Assembly (NCBI GenBank): GCA_028095005.1 | Contig: CM051459.1 | Location: 271,331,229 to 271,395,228, forward strand | Direction of reading: 5' to 3' | From: Rhynchospora pubera | Taxonomy: Eukaryota; Streptophyta; Magnoliopsida; Poales; Cyperaceae | DNA: 64,000 nt | Shown here: positions 34,860 through 46,444 of the stretch, piece by piece | How the letters are laid out: each line of letters begins with the position of its first letter | Numbering within the stretch: position 1 is the first letter of the stretch | Made by a program: the position numbers and the translations under genes | The notes under the pieces: model-generated | Database searches by the model: none | Told to the model about the DNA's origin: nothing | Seen by the model: the letters and a program-made list of their open reading frames with translations, nothing else

Positions 34860-35020
34860 GACCAAAAATAGAAAAGATAGGAGGGAGAGAAATAGTGGGG
34901 ACCCGAAATAGGAAAAGATGAGAGGAAGAGAAACAGTGGAGATCAAAAATAGAAAGGATGGAAGGGAGAACAATAGTGAGGACCAAAATAGAAAAGGATG
35001 AGAGGGAGAGAAACAGTAGG
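34860..35020 (+). repeat. 40-bp minisatellite, four units
   Basis: Tandem units beginning gaccaaaaatagaaaagat and containing gggagagaaacagt, at about 34860, 34900, 34941 and 34981, with a partial fifth. Confidence 0.85.
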
Positions 35021-35299
35021 GACCAAAAATATTCCAGAAACGGAAAAAACTTAAACGTGTTTCCACTGGAGATGATAGATCTTGGGATCATCCTTATCAA
35101 TCCCGTTTAGAAAATAACAGTCCATTTATAGTACAGATCAAGTTCACTTTTCATTTATAATACATCGTTAATAAAACTTTAGATCTTCTATAAACAGGAA
35201 TCTTAAATAAATTAACCTGACAAATCGAACGAGTCTAGTTACTATCAAATATATCATTAATTTGCTTATGAATTTTAAAAATTATAAAAATAAAATTGT

Positions 35300-36060
35300 C
35301 TCAATTAATGCGAAAATTAATGTCAAAATTAATAATCCAATAGCATTTTTAAATTAATACGAAAATTATTATGAAAATAAATATTGAAATATGAATCTAA
35401 AATAAAATTAATGCGAAAAAAATTAATGTGAAAATTAATTTTCTAATACCATTTTCAAATAAAATTATTCTGAAAATAAATATTCTAATATAAATTTTAA
35501 ATAAAATTAATGTCAAAATTAATAATCCAATAGCATTTTTAAATTAATACGAAAATTATTATGAAAATGAATATTGAAATATGAATTTTAATAAAATTAA
35601 TGTGAAAAAATTAATGTCAAACTTAATATTCGAATGTCATTTTTAAATAAAATTAATATGAAATTAAATGTGATATTTTAAAAATTAAAATTTAACGCTT
35701 AAATTTTTCGAAATGGAGTTATTACCGTTTTATTTCGAAATTAATAGGAAAATTAATGTGAAAATTAATTTTCTAATACCATTTTTAAATAAAATTATTC
35801 TGAAAATAAATATTCTAATATAAATTTTTAATAAAATTAATGCGAAAATTAATGTCAAAATTAATAATCCAATAGCATTTTTAAATTAATACGAAAATTA
35901 TTATGAAAATGAATATTGAAATATGAATTTTAAATAAAATTAATGCGAAAAAATTAATGCCAAAATTAATTTTCGAATGTCATTTTTAAATAAAATTAAT
36001 ATGAAATTAAATGTGATATTTTAAAAATTGTAAATTTAACCTAAATTGTAATAAAAATAA
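35300..36060. repeat. Imperfect direct repeats of AT-rich sequence
   Basis: The block containing aataatccaatagcattttt recurs at about 35330, 35520 and 35860, with surrounding text (aattattatgaaaa, gaatattgaaatatgaat) repeated. Period is about 190 then 340 bp. No gene. Confidence 0.65.
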
Positions 36061-36125
36061 ATTTAACCTAAATTTTTCTTATAATTTTGAAAAAATGGTA
36101 ATAACTTCATTTAGAAAAATTTACG

Positions 36126-36190
36126 CCTTCCTACCCGTTTATAAAACGCGCTCGAAGTCTCCGAACGCGTTTTGTAAACGGGTACGAAGG
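36126..36190. repeat. 65-bp hairpin palindrome 1
   Basis: Left arm ccttcctacccgtttataaa with its imperfect complement ttttgtaaacgggtacgaagg on the right. Stem about 29 bp with a few mismatches and a short loop. Confidence 0.85.
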
Positions 36191-36235
36191 TCTGACCAGT
36201 CTCAAAAGGCGTAACTGAAGCGGTGAATTTATTCC

Positions 36236-36300
36236 CCTTCCTACCCGTTTATAAAACGCGTTCGAAACTTTCGAGCGCGTTTTATAAACGGGTAGGAAGG
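36236..36300. repeat. 65-bp hairpin palindrome 2
   Basis: A near-copy of the palindrome 45 bp upstream. Its arms (ccttcctacccgtttataaa / tttataaacgggtaggaagg) differ at only one stem position, giving a stem of about 30 bp. A partial third arm (ttttataaaacgcgtacgaa) follows at about 36317. Confidence 0.9.
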
Positions 36301-37311
36301 AGAGATACTGTACGCTTTTATAAAACGCGTACGAACTTTCTTCTTATTAAAAAAAAATAATTAATTCTTTATATTAAAATTTTTACTGTACAAATTCTTA
36401 AATAAAATAATTTCGTGACCACCTATGTTAAATTCATCAAAAACCTTTTACAACATCAGAAAACTGCTTTATCCAAATCATTCAACCAACATAATTAACC
36501 TAATTTAAAAACTAGATTAGCCAATCATGAATAGAGACCAATTTGTAAACCATAAAAAGTATCAGGTCAAGATATCAACAAACCAGATATAAAGCCTGTA
36601 GAAGTTGTATGTCTAGCCCAATAATATAGACCTATTCTGCGTACCTCAAAAACGGGTGTTGTAGAAGATCAATTCTGGGTGTCGACATTTTTTTTTGTGT
36701 GTGTGTCAAGCCTTTCGACACACTATTAATTAATTTTCTTTACCTCTTCGTGTCTATTATTAATTATTTTTCCTGTCTGTAGAGCCTTTTTTTCTCTCTA
36801 TGTGTCAAGCCTTTCGACACGCCATTAAATTACCTTTTTTATTTTTTTCTTCCTATCTATTATTATTCTTTAAATTATAGTACTATTTTATTTTCTAATT
36901 TTCTTTTATATCTTTTATTCTTATTTAATTTGATAAAATAAAAATATTAAAAGTATGAACATAGCACATTATAAAAGTATTTTTGTAATTAAGTAATTTC
37001 CATTTATAATAATTTTCATTTTTGTTTCCAACAATTCCAATCAAAACATAAGCAGCTGGGATGTACAGTGTACTCAATAACCCCGACCTGATCACCGCAT
37101 AACTCTGCATTATCCCAGTCGGAAAACTACATTCCGACTAATCATACAGCAAAATTAATGCACAAAAATGTTGCGGACACGTAGTCACGTACAGTAGAAA
37201 AATTACATTCTGACCAATTAACATGCATTCAGGCAAATTCTATAAAATTGGAAGTGGAAGCAAACAAAGATCATTAATATTACTAAATATTGTACTCCTC
37301 CTGAAAACTAA
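36301..37311. other. 3' flank of the PARG-like gene
   Basis: Contains two copies of gtgtcaagcctttcgacac (about 36704 and 36800), each a short hairpin (gtgtc/gacac), embedded in similar TC-rich text. Otherwise AT-rich with no gene. Confidence 0.5.
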
Positions 37312-40300
37312 TCAACGCATCACAGTGACATAGTCATTGAGCCAAACTGGTTTCCTTTTTGCTCGATTCGGTCGATCATCTTGTCGGGTCGGATGTGGAT
37401 CTCGCTTGGACCCTGTAAAGGTATTGATCCCGGCGTGAACTACGTTGTCATTCCTAGCTGGTTGAAGCCAGGAAAACAAGTCCTCTGTTGTTTCCCCTTC
37501 CAATTTTCTAGACGAGTAATCTACTACTTTTGTCCACAAATCACCGACATTCCATTTTTTATTCACAATCCATTCAATTGCCTGTTGTAAAATGTAAATA
37601 TATGAAAACGATATGCATCATTTCTTCCCCAAAATGAAATTAAGGGACGTGCTAAACATATGCACCTAACTATATGTACATATAGCATGCATATATGCTT
37701 AATATTTATATGTAATTTTTCTTTTTTTCACAATTAAAATAATTATTTTTACATTTTAAATCACTATATTGCAATAGAGTTCAAAATATAAATAAGTGTA
37801 TATTCTCAAGTAGTTCTGGTTACCTGTTCAGCTCTCTCCATAGATATTGCATAATCTGTGTAATAATGAATAAACGGCCTGTTCGACTGCATAGAAATAA
37901 TTTGAACATAGAATGACAGTCAGAACAACAGTTAATTTTATAGATGAAATATAACTTATTCGTGTCCAGTGACTAGTGCTACTGGAACATTTTTAGGGTG
38001 CTTTCATAAATTTGAATGCATGTCTAATTATGTTTATAATTAATAGATTAGCTCATGGATTTCAAACTAAATAGACAAGTACCTGAGAAGCAGCAATCCA
38101 CTGTATCATGAACCTAATTTGTGGGTTCCCACCAAATTCTCGACATTCCCAATTGCCAGTCGCAATCCCAACTAATGCATTTGCATTTAAGTTTTCATTG
38201 TCGCTTTCTTTTTTATTTCCATTTTTGTTTCCTTTTTTATTTTGTTTTTCAGTTGAGTTACAGAAAATTTCAGCCTTGTCAACTGTGAGTCCATTTTGAT
38301 TTCCATTTCCTTGTTCGTTCTGGTTTTCATCTCCATTTTCTTTCCCATTGGATATTGAGCCACATACAGTCTTGCCATCTCCTGATGGTTGCTTGCAGTC
38401 CTGAAAGATGAATAAACATGAGACCTTGGCAACATCTTTGAAATTTTCTGGCACCAAGATTGTCCAATTTCCTTGCACCAAAAACATGTCAGTACCAGTT
38501 AAGTACAGTGTTGGTACAACTGTAAAATCAATGTTGGTGTATTATCAATATTGTTTAATATAATGTGGCAGTATGAAAAATTAGGAACCTGACTTTCGAA
38601 AATGTTAGACTCATATTTTGATCTCTTAAATCCAACAAATGCTTTGTTCACTTCCCTGAAACAAATGCAAAAAATTAGAAAAAAAAAACAGTATATGAAT
38701 CAAAATTTTGTATTTAAATTTCTTAATGTCCTTGCTTTTAAGAAATTTCATAGGCATTTTTACTAAGTACATAGTACTACTTCAAATTTTCTACAACTTC
38801 ATTAAGAAATAAATATTTGCAGCCTAGTTCCCAACAACACCATTGAAATAAATAGAAGATAAACCAAACAAAAATTATAGCTGTAATGTAACTATACCAA
38901 CCGGTAAACATACCTTAGGAGAAAATTGGTCTCGTATTGTTCTTCTATTGGTTTATTCAAAGCATCCATTGCCACAAGCCCTGTCTTTCTTCTTCCCATT
39001 GAATCAACAGGCTTTTTATCCAAGAATTCGCCAGTAAAAAAAAAGGTTGAACCACGCCTACAAAAGCAGTCAGTTCAAATATTAATTTTCAGAAGGCGCC
39101 TGTCTAAACAACCTAAAAAGATAATACTACAAAACTGTTAGAAATAAGTATTTTTACCCTGTATACACTTTCTTGTTACAGTATATATAACTTTGTAAAC
39201 AAAACATTGAACTCTGACAAGGTACACTCTTTTGGATATAGCATGTCATGTTTCAACCTACTATAACAACTTTAATTTATGCAACTTTTATATGTCGCAG
39301 ATCTTGCAACTGAAAATAGAAAGGACAGATGCATGCAGCTAACCATTTTTGCCGTATGTATCTTTGAACTCCAACAACTTCGATGGCCTCGTTATTTTCC
39401 ATGGATGTCATAAACAGCATCCCTCCAACAAGTTCGGGATTGATCAGAAACCTCATCTGCTCCTGTTATTTAATAAAGATAAAAGAAATTAGAAATTGGA
39501 AAATAAACTAGTTTAAAAAAATTAAGGCTTGTATATGTTTCATTTTAACCCAAGTTAAAAGAGAAAATCCATGAAAGTGTACCTGGTCACAGCCCTTGTA
39601 AACACAGCTGATATCAAGTGAATTGCCTCCAAAAGATTCATTTGAAAAGATAACTTCAAGAGCATCATGTGGCTGATCTTCAATTAGGTGAGAAGTAAAG
39701 ATCTACTTCAAAATAGAGAAAAAAAAGGTTATATATATGAATCGAGAAAAACTGTAGATTGAATATCTAAATGAGATTTATATATGCAATATTGTTTCTC
39801 ATGTTTATGATCACAAGTTATTGAAGTAAGAAATATTGAAACTAATAATATACACAAATTTATTAAGAACAAACCTTGATTGGACAAAGAGGGGCGTCAG
39901 AATTTAACCAAAAATCAGCATCAAAGTGCAAAGGGAGAACTTTTCGCTCAAAAGAAATGACACCATTCGGCGTGTCATTGCAAATCCTTTCAAAATAATG
40001 CACAAAGCACTTAAATTTTTGTCGTGGTAATTGTCTCCATCCATCAGCTAAGAAACTAATTATAATAATATAAATTAGAACTACGTCATCCTAGTTAGTT
40101 TTTGTGCAAAACTACTTAGATGCTTGTCTCGGGTTCTGTTTGATGTTACATGTTTTGGAAGTAGCTACTGGCATTTTTTATTATCATACACCACTTGAAT
40201 CGGATCCTTGTGCATTTTGTTTTAAGGTGCTTTATTTTGAGTTATGTATATAAGATAGCTAGCAAGCATGCACCTTCTGTACCAAGAAAAATCAAATTAA

Positions 40301-41951
40301 AGAGCACTCCAGTTTCAATTAAGACATTTAATTCATAGAAAATTTTTTATTTGGAGAAGAAGCTAACTCAAATAATTGATCAAAATTAATGATTGGAAGA
40401 TGTTTTGAAGCTCTATCTTTGGTCGGAAAGAGGCAGAAAAATGCACAAGAAAGCAGAGCAGCTATCAGTTCCTGGTGCCAAAAAGGAAGAGAAAAATTTG
40501 GTTGTGAGGTTCGTATATATGAAGATCTTAATACTACTAAGCACCAAAGTTTTATTTTATGGAACCAATTTTAATTAGTTTTGTATAAACACCCAATAAA
40601 TACAAAACTACTACAAAATCGGTGCCTCTGATCAGTTACCAAATAATAATGGCAAAATTAGCCGTATACCTGATTCAGAATTACAATGCCTGCGTCTTGG
40701 GAGCTTAGAATCCGAAGCTCGCAGTTCACATCACTGGTCAGTTTGTTGGATTTACAATAGTGGGCATCCAATAAAGAAGGAAGCCGCAGTAATAGTGCGC
40801 CCAGACCAGGGACGACCTTGTCAAACCATACTTTTGCCTCATCTCTAGACATGTACTGTATATTGGTTTACATTAAGCAAAATAAGATTTTAGCAAACTT
40901 GCAAGAATGGGCATGCGTGTGATATGCTGACACAATGTCCAATAAATATGTTTTTTAGGGAAAAAAAATGTTGTCATGTGAAGTTGTGAACTAATTACTG
41001 TTATAGTTCTAACTTCTAATTATTTTGGAACAAGTTGCAAACCACTTCTTGATTTTCTATCTTCGAATAGTTAGCCTGTAAGCTTTGCTAAACAAGTATG
41101 TAGCCCAACGATTGAGGGGAAAACTATAACTCCTATAAATCGTGCATGCATGTATTGCATTTTTAATAAGGACGTAAGACCGTTTGCAAAATAATTGTAA
41201 CGAGATTTTGTCCTTGGTCAACGAAATATATAATGGCAATTAAAATTTTCTCCATGTTGATTGTTGGCCACAGAACAAACTAGCAGCTGTTAAATAGATG
41301 GTATTGTTGTATTATTACATTTTTATATTCTACAGGCCATTCTAGCTATTTTGGAACATGCATGCAATTCATATCCACGGACCACGGTCTTTATAGTTAT
41401 AATAAATTTGGATGGCGGCAGTGTTGACTATATGTGTAATCTAATGTGCAAAAAAATTAGAAAAAGGTGGAATCTTAGTTGCACTGCAGATGTTGCTTAT
41501 TGTTATTTACCTACAACTAATTAATCAGTAATCACATTATATGATAACGTGGCAACACCAATTTTAGTTATGAAATGTAAAAGTAAAAACCCAAGTTAGT
41601 TTTGCAGGGTCATCGATCAAAAAGATTTTCTAAAACAAAAGGAACAAATTAAATAACAGTTTAGGAAAGAATTACGTATACCTGGTCAAAGAAGAGAGAA
41701 AATCCATTGGAGGCACGCAAAGCGAGGGGAGGCTGTGAAGAGAAACCAAGGCCATCACGGAGTTTACATATGAAATCGAACAATTTGGCGCCTGAGTCGA
41801 CATGGCTGACAGTTGGACCCAATTTCAGGTCTTTCAGAGCACTCTCAGCTTCCTCAGGCCAAGCGAAATGAGAAAGTGAAGAATTAGAGGTGGTAGAGAT
41901 GGATATGGGGAGGAATGGTAGCATTGAATTGGCACCCGACAGATGATCCAT
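37312..41951 (-). CDS. Poly(ADP-ribose) glycohydrolase (PARG)-like protein, probably catalytically impaired
   Basis: Eleven minus-strand exons (41951-41682, 40855-40670, 40471-40368, 40055-39875, 39702-39583, 39462-39344, 39057-38914, 38655-38589, 38400-38083, 37886-37824, 37581-37312) splice in consistent phase to 613 residues with no stop. Plant PARG landmarks: SNGFSLFFDQ, KVWFDKVVPGL, QDAGIVILNQELIAALLSCA, VHYFERICND, LIEDQPHDALEV, RFLINPELVGGMLF, ENNEAIEVVG, GIATGNWECREFGGNPQIR, FIHYYTDY and WNVGDLW. PARG removes poly(ADP-ribose) in nucleus and cytoplasm. Key motifs are altered: GGN at 272-274 instead of GGG, QEQ (287-289) instead of the catalytic QEE, and NWECR (480-484) instead of NWGCG. 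An Asn/Lys-rich insert fills exon 9 and residues 566-613 are a foreign-looking tail. Start at MDHLSGANSMLPFLP by family alignment; an in-frame ATG at 42008 is upstream. The exon 3 donor (GTTAGC) is weak. Confidence 0.88.
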
Positions 41952-42052
41952 TGGCGGCCTGGCGGGACAGCAGATAGAGAGAGAGAGAGGGGAAGAGGGG
42001 TTAAGCACCTTAGTTTGGTATTACACATTTTGCATTTTCTGTTACATTATAT

Positions 42053-42067
42053 TTATTTATATATATA
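42053..42067 (-). promoter_or_regulatory. TATA box of the PARG-like gene
   Basis: Minus-strand GCTATATATATAAAT, about 105-115 bp upstream of the chosen start codon, followed by a leader with GA/CT-rich sequence. Confidence 0.5.
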
Positions 42068-42069
42068 GC

Positions 42070-42599
42070 CCGGCCACAACCTGATGAGAGAGGTGAGAGA
42101 ACAGACAAGTCGAAGGAATAAGTCGTCAGCTTACCAACTACGTACTTTAATGTACGTACTTATAAATGAGATGACAGATTTCTATTGGTGCTAAGCATTT
42201 CATATCCGCTTAATTAGATCGTGTCTCGTACAATGAACTGTGGCTAGCAGCTTGTTATAAATTGTATGGATATATGGAAGAAGAATCGCATTTTCTTTTT
42301 CCTTATTTCATTTTTTAAGATTATGAATTTCGGTTATTAGTTTGAACTAGTGGGTTGCGGTTACTGGAGGTTTCTTAGCGGCCAAAAAGATAAATATATT
42401 AAGTTACTTAATGGCTAAGTAAGTAAATATGTATTACTTAATTATTGTTTCTAAAAATATTGGCGGTCATTTATGAAAATATTGATTACTTAACCGCTAA
42501 GAAATCAACAGGCTAAGATCAAATGAATAAGAATGAATATTTTTCAAATAAGACCTTAAGGTTTAGAAATATTGCAAATAGTCCTACAATTCTAGAATG
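42070..42599. other. Region between the PARG-like promoter and the satellite
   Basis: AT-rich upstream region with no gene. A local inverted pair (cttagcggccaaaaagataaat / attaagttacttaatgg) is visible near 42370-42420. Confidence 0.4.
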
Positions 42600-44625
42600 T
42601 TACATATACTATCTAGAAAATGAATTGGATCATACTTATTAAAAAAGGGATTATACAGAGTAATTAAGCATAATATGTCAATAATGTATATTCTGAGTAT
42701 TATTTCAGTATTTCAATCTTTTCTGAATTCATTATAAGTAATTTCATCACAATAATCTATATTTAAACTCTCTATACGATTTATAATATGATTCATATGT
42801 TATTTATTCAAAAATATTGCATTAAACATGGTAATTACGCATATAAAGTGCAAATAATAGAATTCCAAGTATCATTTGAGCATTTCAATCGTTTCTGGAT
42901 TCATTCTAAGTCATTTTCTCACAATAATCTACATTTAAACTTTTAATACTGTCTAAAAAATTATGCATATGTTATTTATGCAAAATTATTGGATTATACA
43001 TGGAAATTATGCATATAAAGTGCAAAATAATACAATTCAGAGCATCATTTGAGTATTTCGATCGTTTCTGAATGCATTTTAAGTCATTGTCTCACAATAA
43101 TCTACATTTAAACTCTTTATACTGTCTAGAATATAATTCTTATGTTATTTATTCAAAAATATTGGATTATACAAGGTAATTACTTATATAAATTGTAAAT
43201 TGTGGAATTATAAGCATCTTTTGAGCATTTCAATCGTTTCCAGATTCATTCTAAGTCATTCATCACAATAATCTACATTTAGGCTCTTTATACTGTCTAT
43301 AATTCAGAAATTCAATACAGAAACACAAATGAGCTAGCTATGAAATATACACAAAAGCTAATAAATACTATGATTTGACATGGTTTATGGAATCTTCTTT
43401 CCTATTCAAAAACTATTCAACCAAAAGCTGAGCTAATTTTCTCTTTATATGCTCTCGATGCTTTTTTTATTCATATGTTATTTATTCAAAAAGATTAGAT
43501 TATACAAGGCAATTACGCATATAAAATGAAAAAAAATGCAATTTTGAGCATCATTTGAACATTTCAATCGTTTCATGATTCATTTTAAGTCATTTCATCA
43601 CAATAATCTACATTTAAACTCTTTATACTGTCTAGAATATAATTCGTATACTATTTTTTAAAAAAAGATTGGATTATACATGGTAATTACGCATATGAAG
43701 TGCAAATAATGCAACTCTCAGCATCAATTGAGCATTGTTGCAATCGCTTCTGTATACATTCTAACAAGCTTTTAAATTTCGGTTTTTCCGGTATGACGGT
43801 TCAGATCCCCATGTTATTTCGGTGTTATTTCGATGTTATAACGGCGATATAACGGTGTAGTGTTTTTTTCAAAGTTTGACACACATCAATTCTATAACTA
43901 TCAATTTATATGTTATACATCTCCAATACTCCATACAAATAGCATACGGCCATACCAAATTCAATATACTGCAGTGTACAAAAATTGAGTAGCAGTAGCA
44001 GCTTGTACCAATTTAACAATAGCTCAATATTGAATACACAATTTAACAATAGTGGCAATAACAGCTTGTTATTTCGCCGAAATAACTGAAATAACGCGTT
44101 ATATCGTCGAAATAACTGAAATAACGCATTACGTCATTTTCTCAATTAAGACTGTAACGTTCATGCGGTTTGACACAGAATATCGCTATTTCTGTTATTT
44201 CGCCGAAATTTAGAAGCTTGATTCTAAGTAATTTTTTTCAAAAAATAAACATTTAAACTATTTATACTGTCTAGAATATGATTCATATGTTATTTATTCA
44301 AAAAGATTGGATTATACATGATAATTACGCATATAAACGAAAAATGATGTAATTTTGAGCATCATTTGAGCATTTCAATCGTTTTTGGATTTATTCTAAG
44401 TCATTTCCTCACAATAATCTACAGTTAAACTCATTATACTATCTAGAATATTATTCATATGCTATTTATTCAAAAATATTGTATTATACATGGTAATTAC
44501 GCATATAAAGTGCAAAAAATGCAATGTTGAGGATCATTCAAGCATTTCAATCGTTTCCGAATTCATTTTAAGTCATTTCATCGCAATAATCTACATTTAA
44601 ACTTTTTATACTGTCTAGAACAATA
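42600..44625. repeat. Satellite array, segment 1 (~173-bp monomer)
   Basis: Head-to-tail monomers of 171-176 bp. Landmarks in each: attcatatgttatttattc, ggattatacatggtaattac, gcatataaagtgcaaataat, gcatttcaatcgtttctgg, cacaataatctacatttaaa, tttatactgtctagaatatg. About eight copies. Interrupted by ~160 bp of unrelated sequence (about 43307-43468) and by the TIR element at 43765. Strongly AT-rich and non-coding. Confidence 0.95.
43765..44220. mobile_element. TIR transposon (456 bp) inserted in a satellite monomer
   Basis: Ends CAAGCTTTTAAATTTCGG and, reversed, CAAGCTTCTAAATTTCGGC. The satellite bases attctaa are duplicated on both sides (43758-43764, 44221-44227). The interior has many ataacg/cgttat and gaaataactgaaataacgc repeats on both strands. 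Family not assigned (hAT-like organisation, 7-bp duplication visible). Confidence 0.8.
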
Positions 44626-44647
44626 TGTTAAAGATATGTCCTAGAAG

Positions 44648-45817
44648 TGGGGATGAAAACGGATCGGATTTGCATCCGTATCCGAAAAATAGCAGTTTCG
44701 GATTTTAAAATCTGCATCCGTACGAATACGGATGCTGATACAGATTTTTTTAAACGGATGCGTATGCGGATGTGGACAGGCATATCGGTGCGGATACGGA
44801 TGCGAATACGGATAATTATCCGTATCCGGATCTTTTTATAAACGGATATCTGCATGCAATATTGTGATGTCCATGTATGTGCGAACCTCAACCAAACCAA
44901 ACCAGTGTTACGATAGCAATTATACTGCGATTTGTTTTTAGCCAATCAAAATTGCGACTTCTTCAGATTCGATTTCTGGTTAAACTGTTGTCCTCCCCCT
45001 TTTCATTTGCTACCTAGAGGAACGGAATGAAAAAGACGATCTGACAAGTGGGGACTGTGTATTAATTGACGAAGATGAGAAATGGGCTCAAGTGGGCCTC
45101 CGCCAACTTTTTTTTAAAGTATAAACAGATTAATATGCTAATATGCAGTGACGGATCTACCACTGGGGCGGCTGGGGCTAAAGCCCCACCTACGATGATT
45201 TATATATGCAGATATGGGTTATGAACAAATTCAAATTGTAATTTTTCTTTTGATGTATTTTGAGTGATTCATCTATTTTTTTTTTATAATATGGTTTTAA
45301 ACTATATCTTTAGTATTGTATGAGATGGATATATAATGACCTTATGTTGGTCCAATGTTCTTATAAACTCAGTCCCACCTAAATATTTTTCCTAGATCCG
45401 CCACTGCTAATATGCTAATTTTTTAATACTAGACATTAGTATTTACTTTTTCAAAAAGATTAAGTCGCAAGGTTTCTATAACTCTATGATATATTTATAG
45501 TGTATATAAATAATATAGCATAATTTATATGCATTATAACGCAATAATATGTATATATAATATATAATATTTTACACAATTATAGATAATGATTAATCCA
45601 GATCATGATTAGATTAGAAAGTATTAATGTGTTATTATATGATATAAAAATGCAATCTTTATCCGATAAAATATATTCGTATTCGACTCCGTATCCGATA
45701 ATATCCGAACCGTATTTGTATCCGCTTAATATCCGAACCGTATCCATATTCGAAAAAATGGATGCGGATATAGGAAGACCAACATCCGCTCCGTATCCGA
45801 TCCGTTTTTCATCCCTA
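44648..45817. mobile_element. Non-autonomous hAT element inside the Copia LTR
   Basis: 8-bp TSD cctagaag at 44640-44647 and 45818-45825. Ends TGGGGATGAAAACGGATCGG and, reversed, TAGGGATGAAAAACGGATCG, close to the Ac terminus. Subterminal regions are dense in ggat(a/g)cgg / ccgtatccg repeats. No transposase. Confidence 0.9.
45146..45406. mobile_element. 261-bp hAT-type MITE inside the hAT element
   Basis: Perfect 8-bp TSD ctaatatg (45138-45145, 45407-45414). Ends CAGTGACGGATCTACC and, reversed, CAGTGGCGGATCTAGG, a common plant hAT-MITE terminus. Third level of nesting. Confidence 0.92.
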
Positions 45818-46444
45818 CCTAGAAGCCAATCATATCTGGCTAATTTTGTGGTTTATGTTATTGATGATATTTGATCATTTGTTCCTTGATTTATTTATTG
45901 AAAGATCATTCAGGTTGAGGATCTAAATTGTAGATTTCTGTAGTTCATTTATAATTAAATGACAATAATAAATCTAAAAGGTCCATAATCTTGATAATTT
46001 ACAAGGAATTACCAACCTTCTCTCTTCCCACACCTAGCCGCTACCTCTCTTCCCTTTCCTTGGCCTCTCTCTCTCCCCCACCATTTGCTCATGTGTTGAG
46101 CTTCAACTCTCCACCAAATGAAATAGTTGAATCTTGAAGAGGGTTGAACCTTTGGATTAGCTTTGTTCTATTCGAATCGCTAGCACGAATCGATTAGAGC
46201 TTGGTTAATCTCTAGGTGGACTCGAGGTGGGTGTCGTTTGGATCGAAGAAAGTTGGAGAAGCACGCCACCGACTCTCACGCATTGGAATCGCCTCCTTGA
46301 TACGATTCAAGGAGACGTAAATATCCTCCATCCCTTTTCTCTTGTGTTGAATGCTTAAGCCTAGATCTATTATGTTGTATGCTTGTTTAATTAGTATTAA
46401 TTGTAATAAAAATTAAAAAATAGCTTATCCAACACTTTCTAACA

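Larger units (their letters stand above)
44626..46444. mobile_element. Solo LTR of a Copia-type retrotransposon, disrupted
   Basis: Starts TGTTAAAGATATGTCCTAGA (typical plant Copia LTR start) and ends CTTTCTAACA, giving TGTTA/TAACA termini. Flanks caata (44621-44625) and catta (46445-46449) are a likely 5-bp TSD with one mismatch, and satellite sequence resumes at once. Without the hAT insertion it is about 640 bp. No internal retrotransposon sequence, so it is a solo LTR. Confidence 0.75.

Noticed and set aside
40389..40578. Two plus-strand ORFs of 61 codons
   Set aside because: Antisense to PARG exon 3 and its flanking intron sequence.
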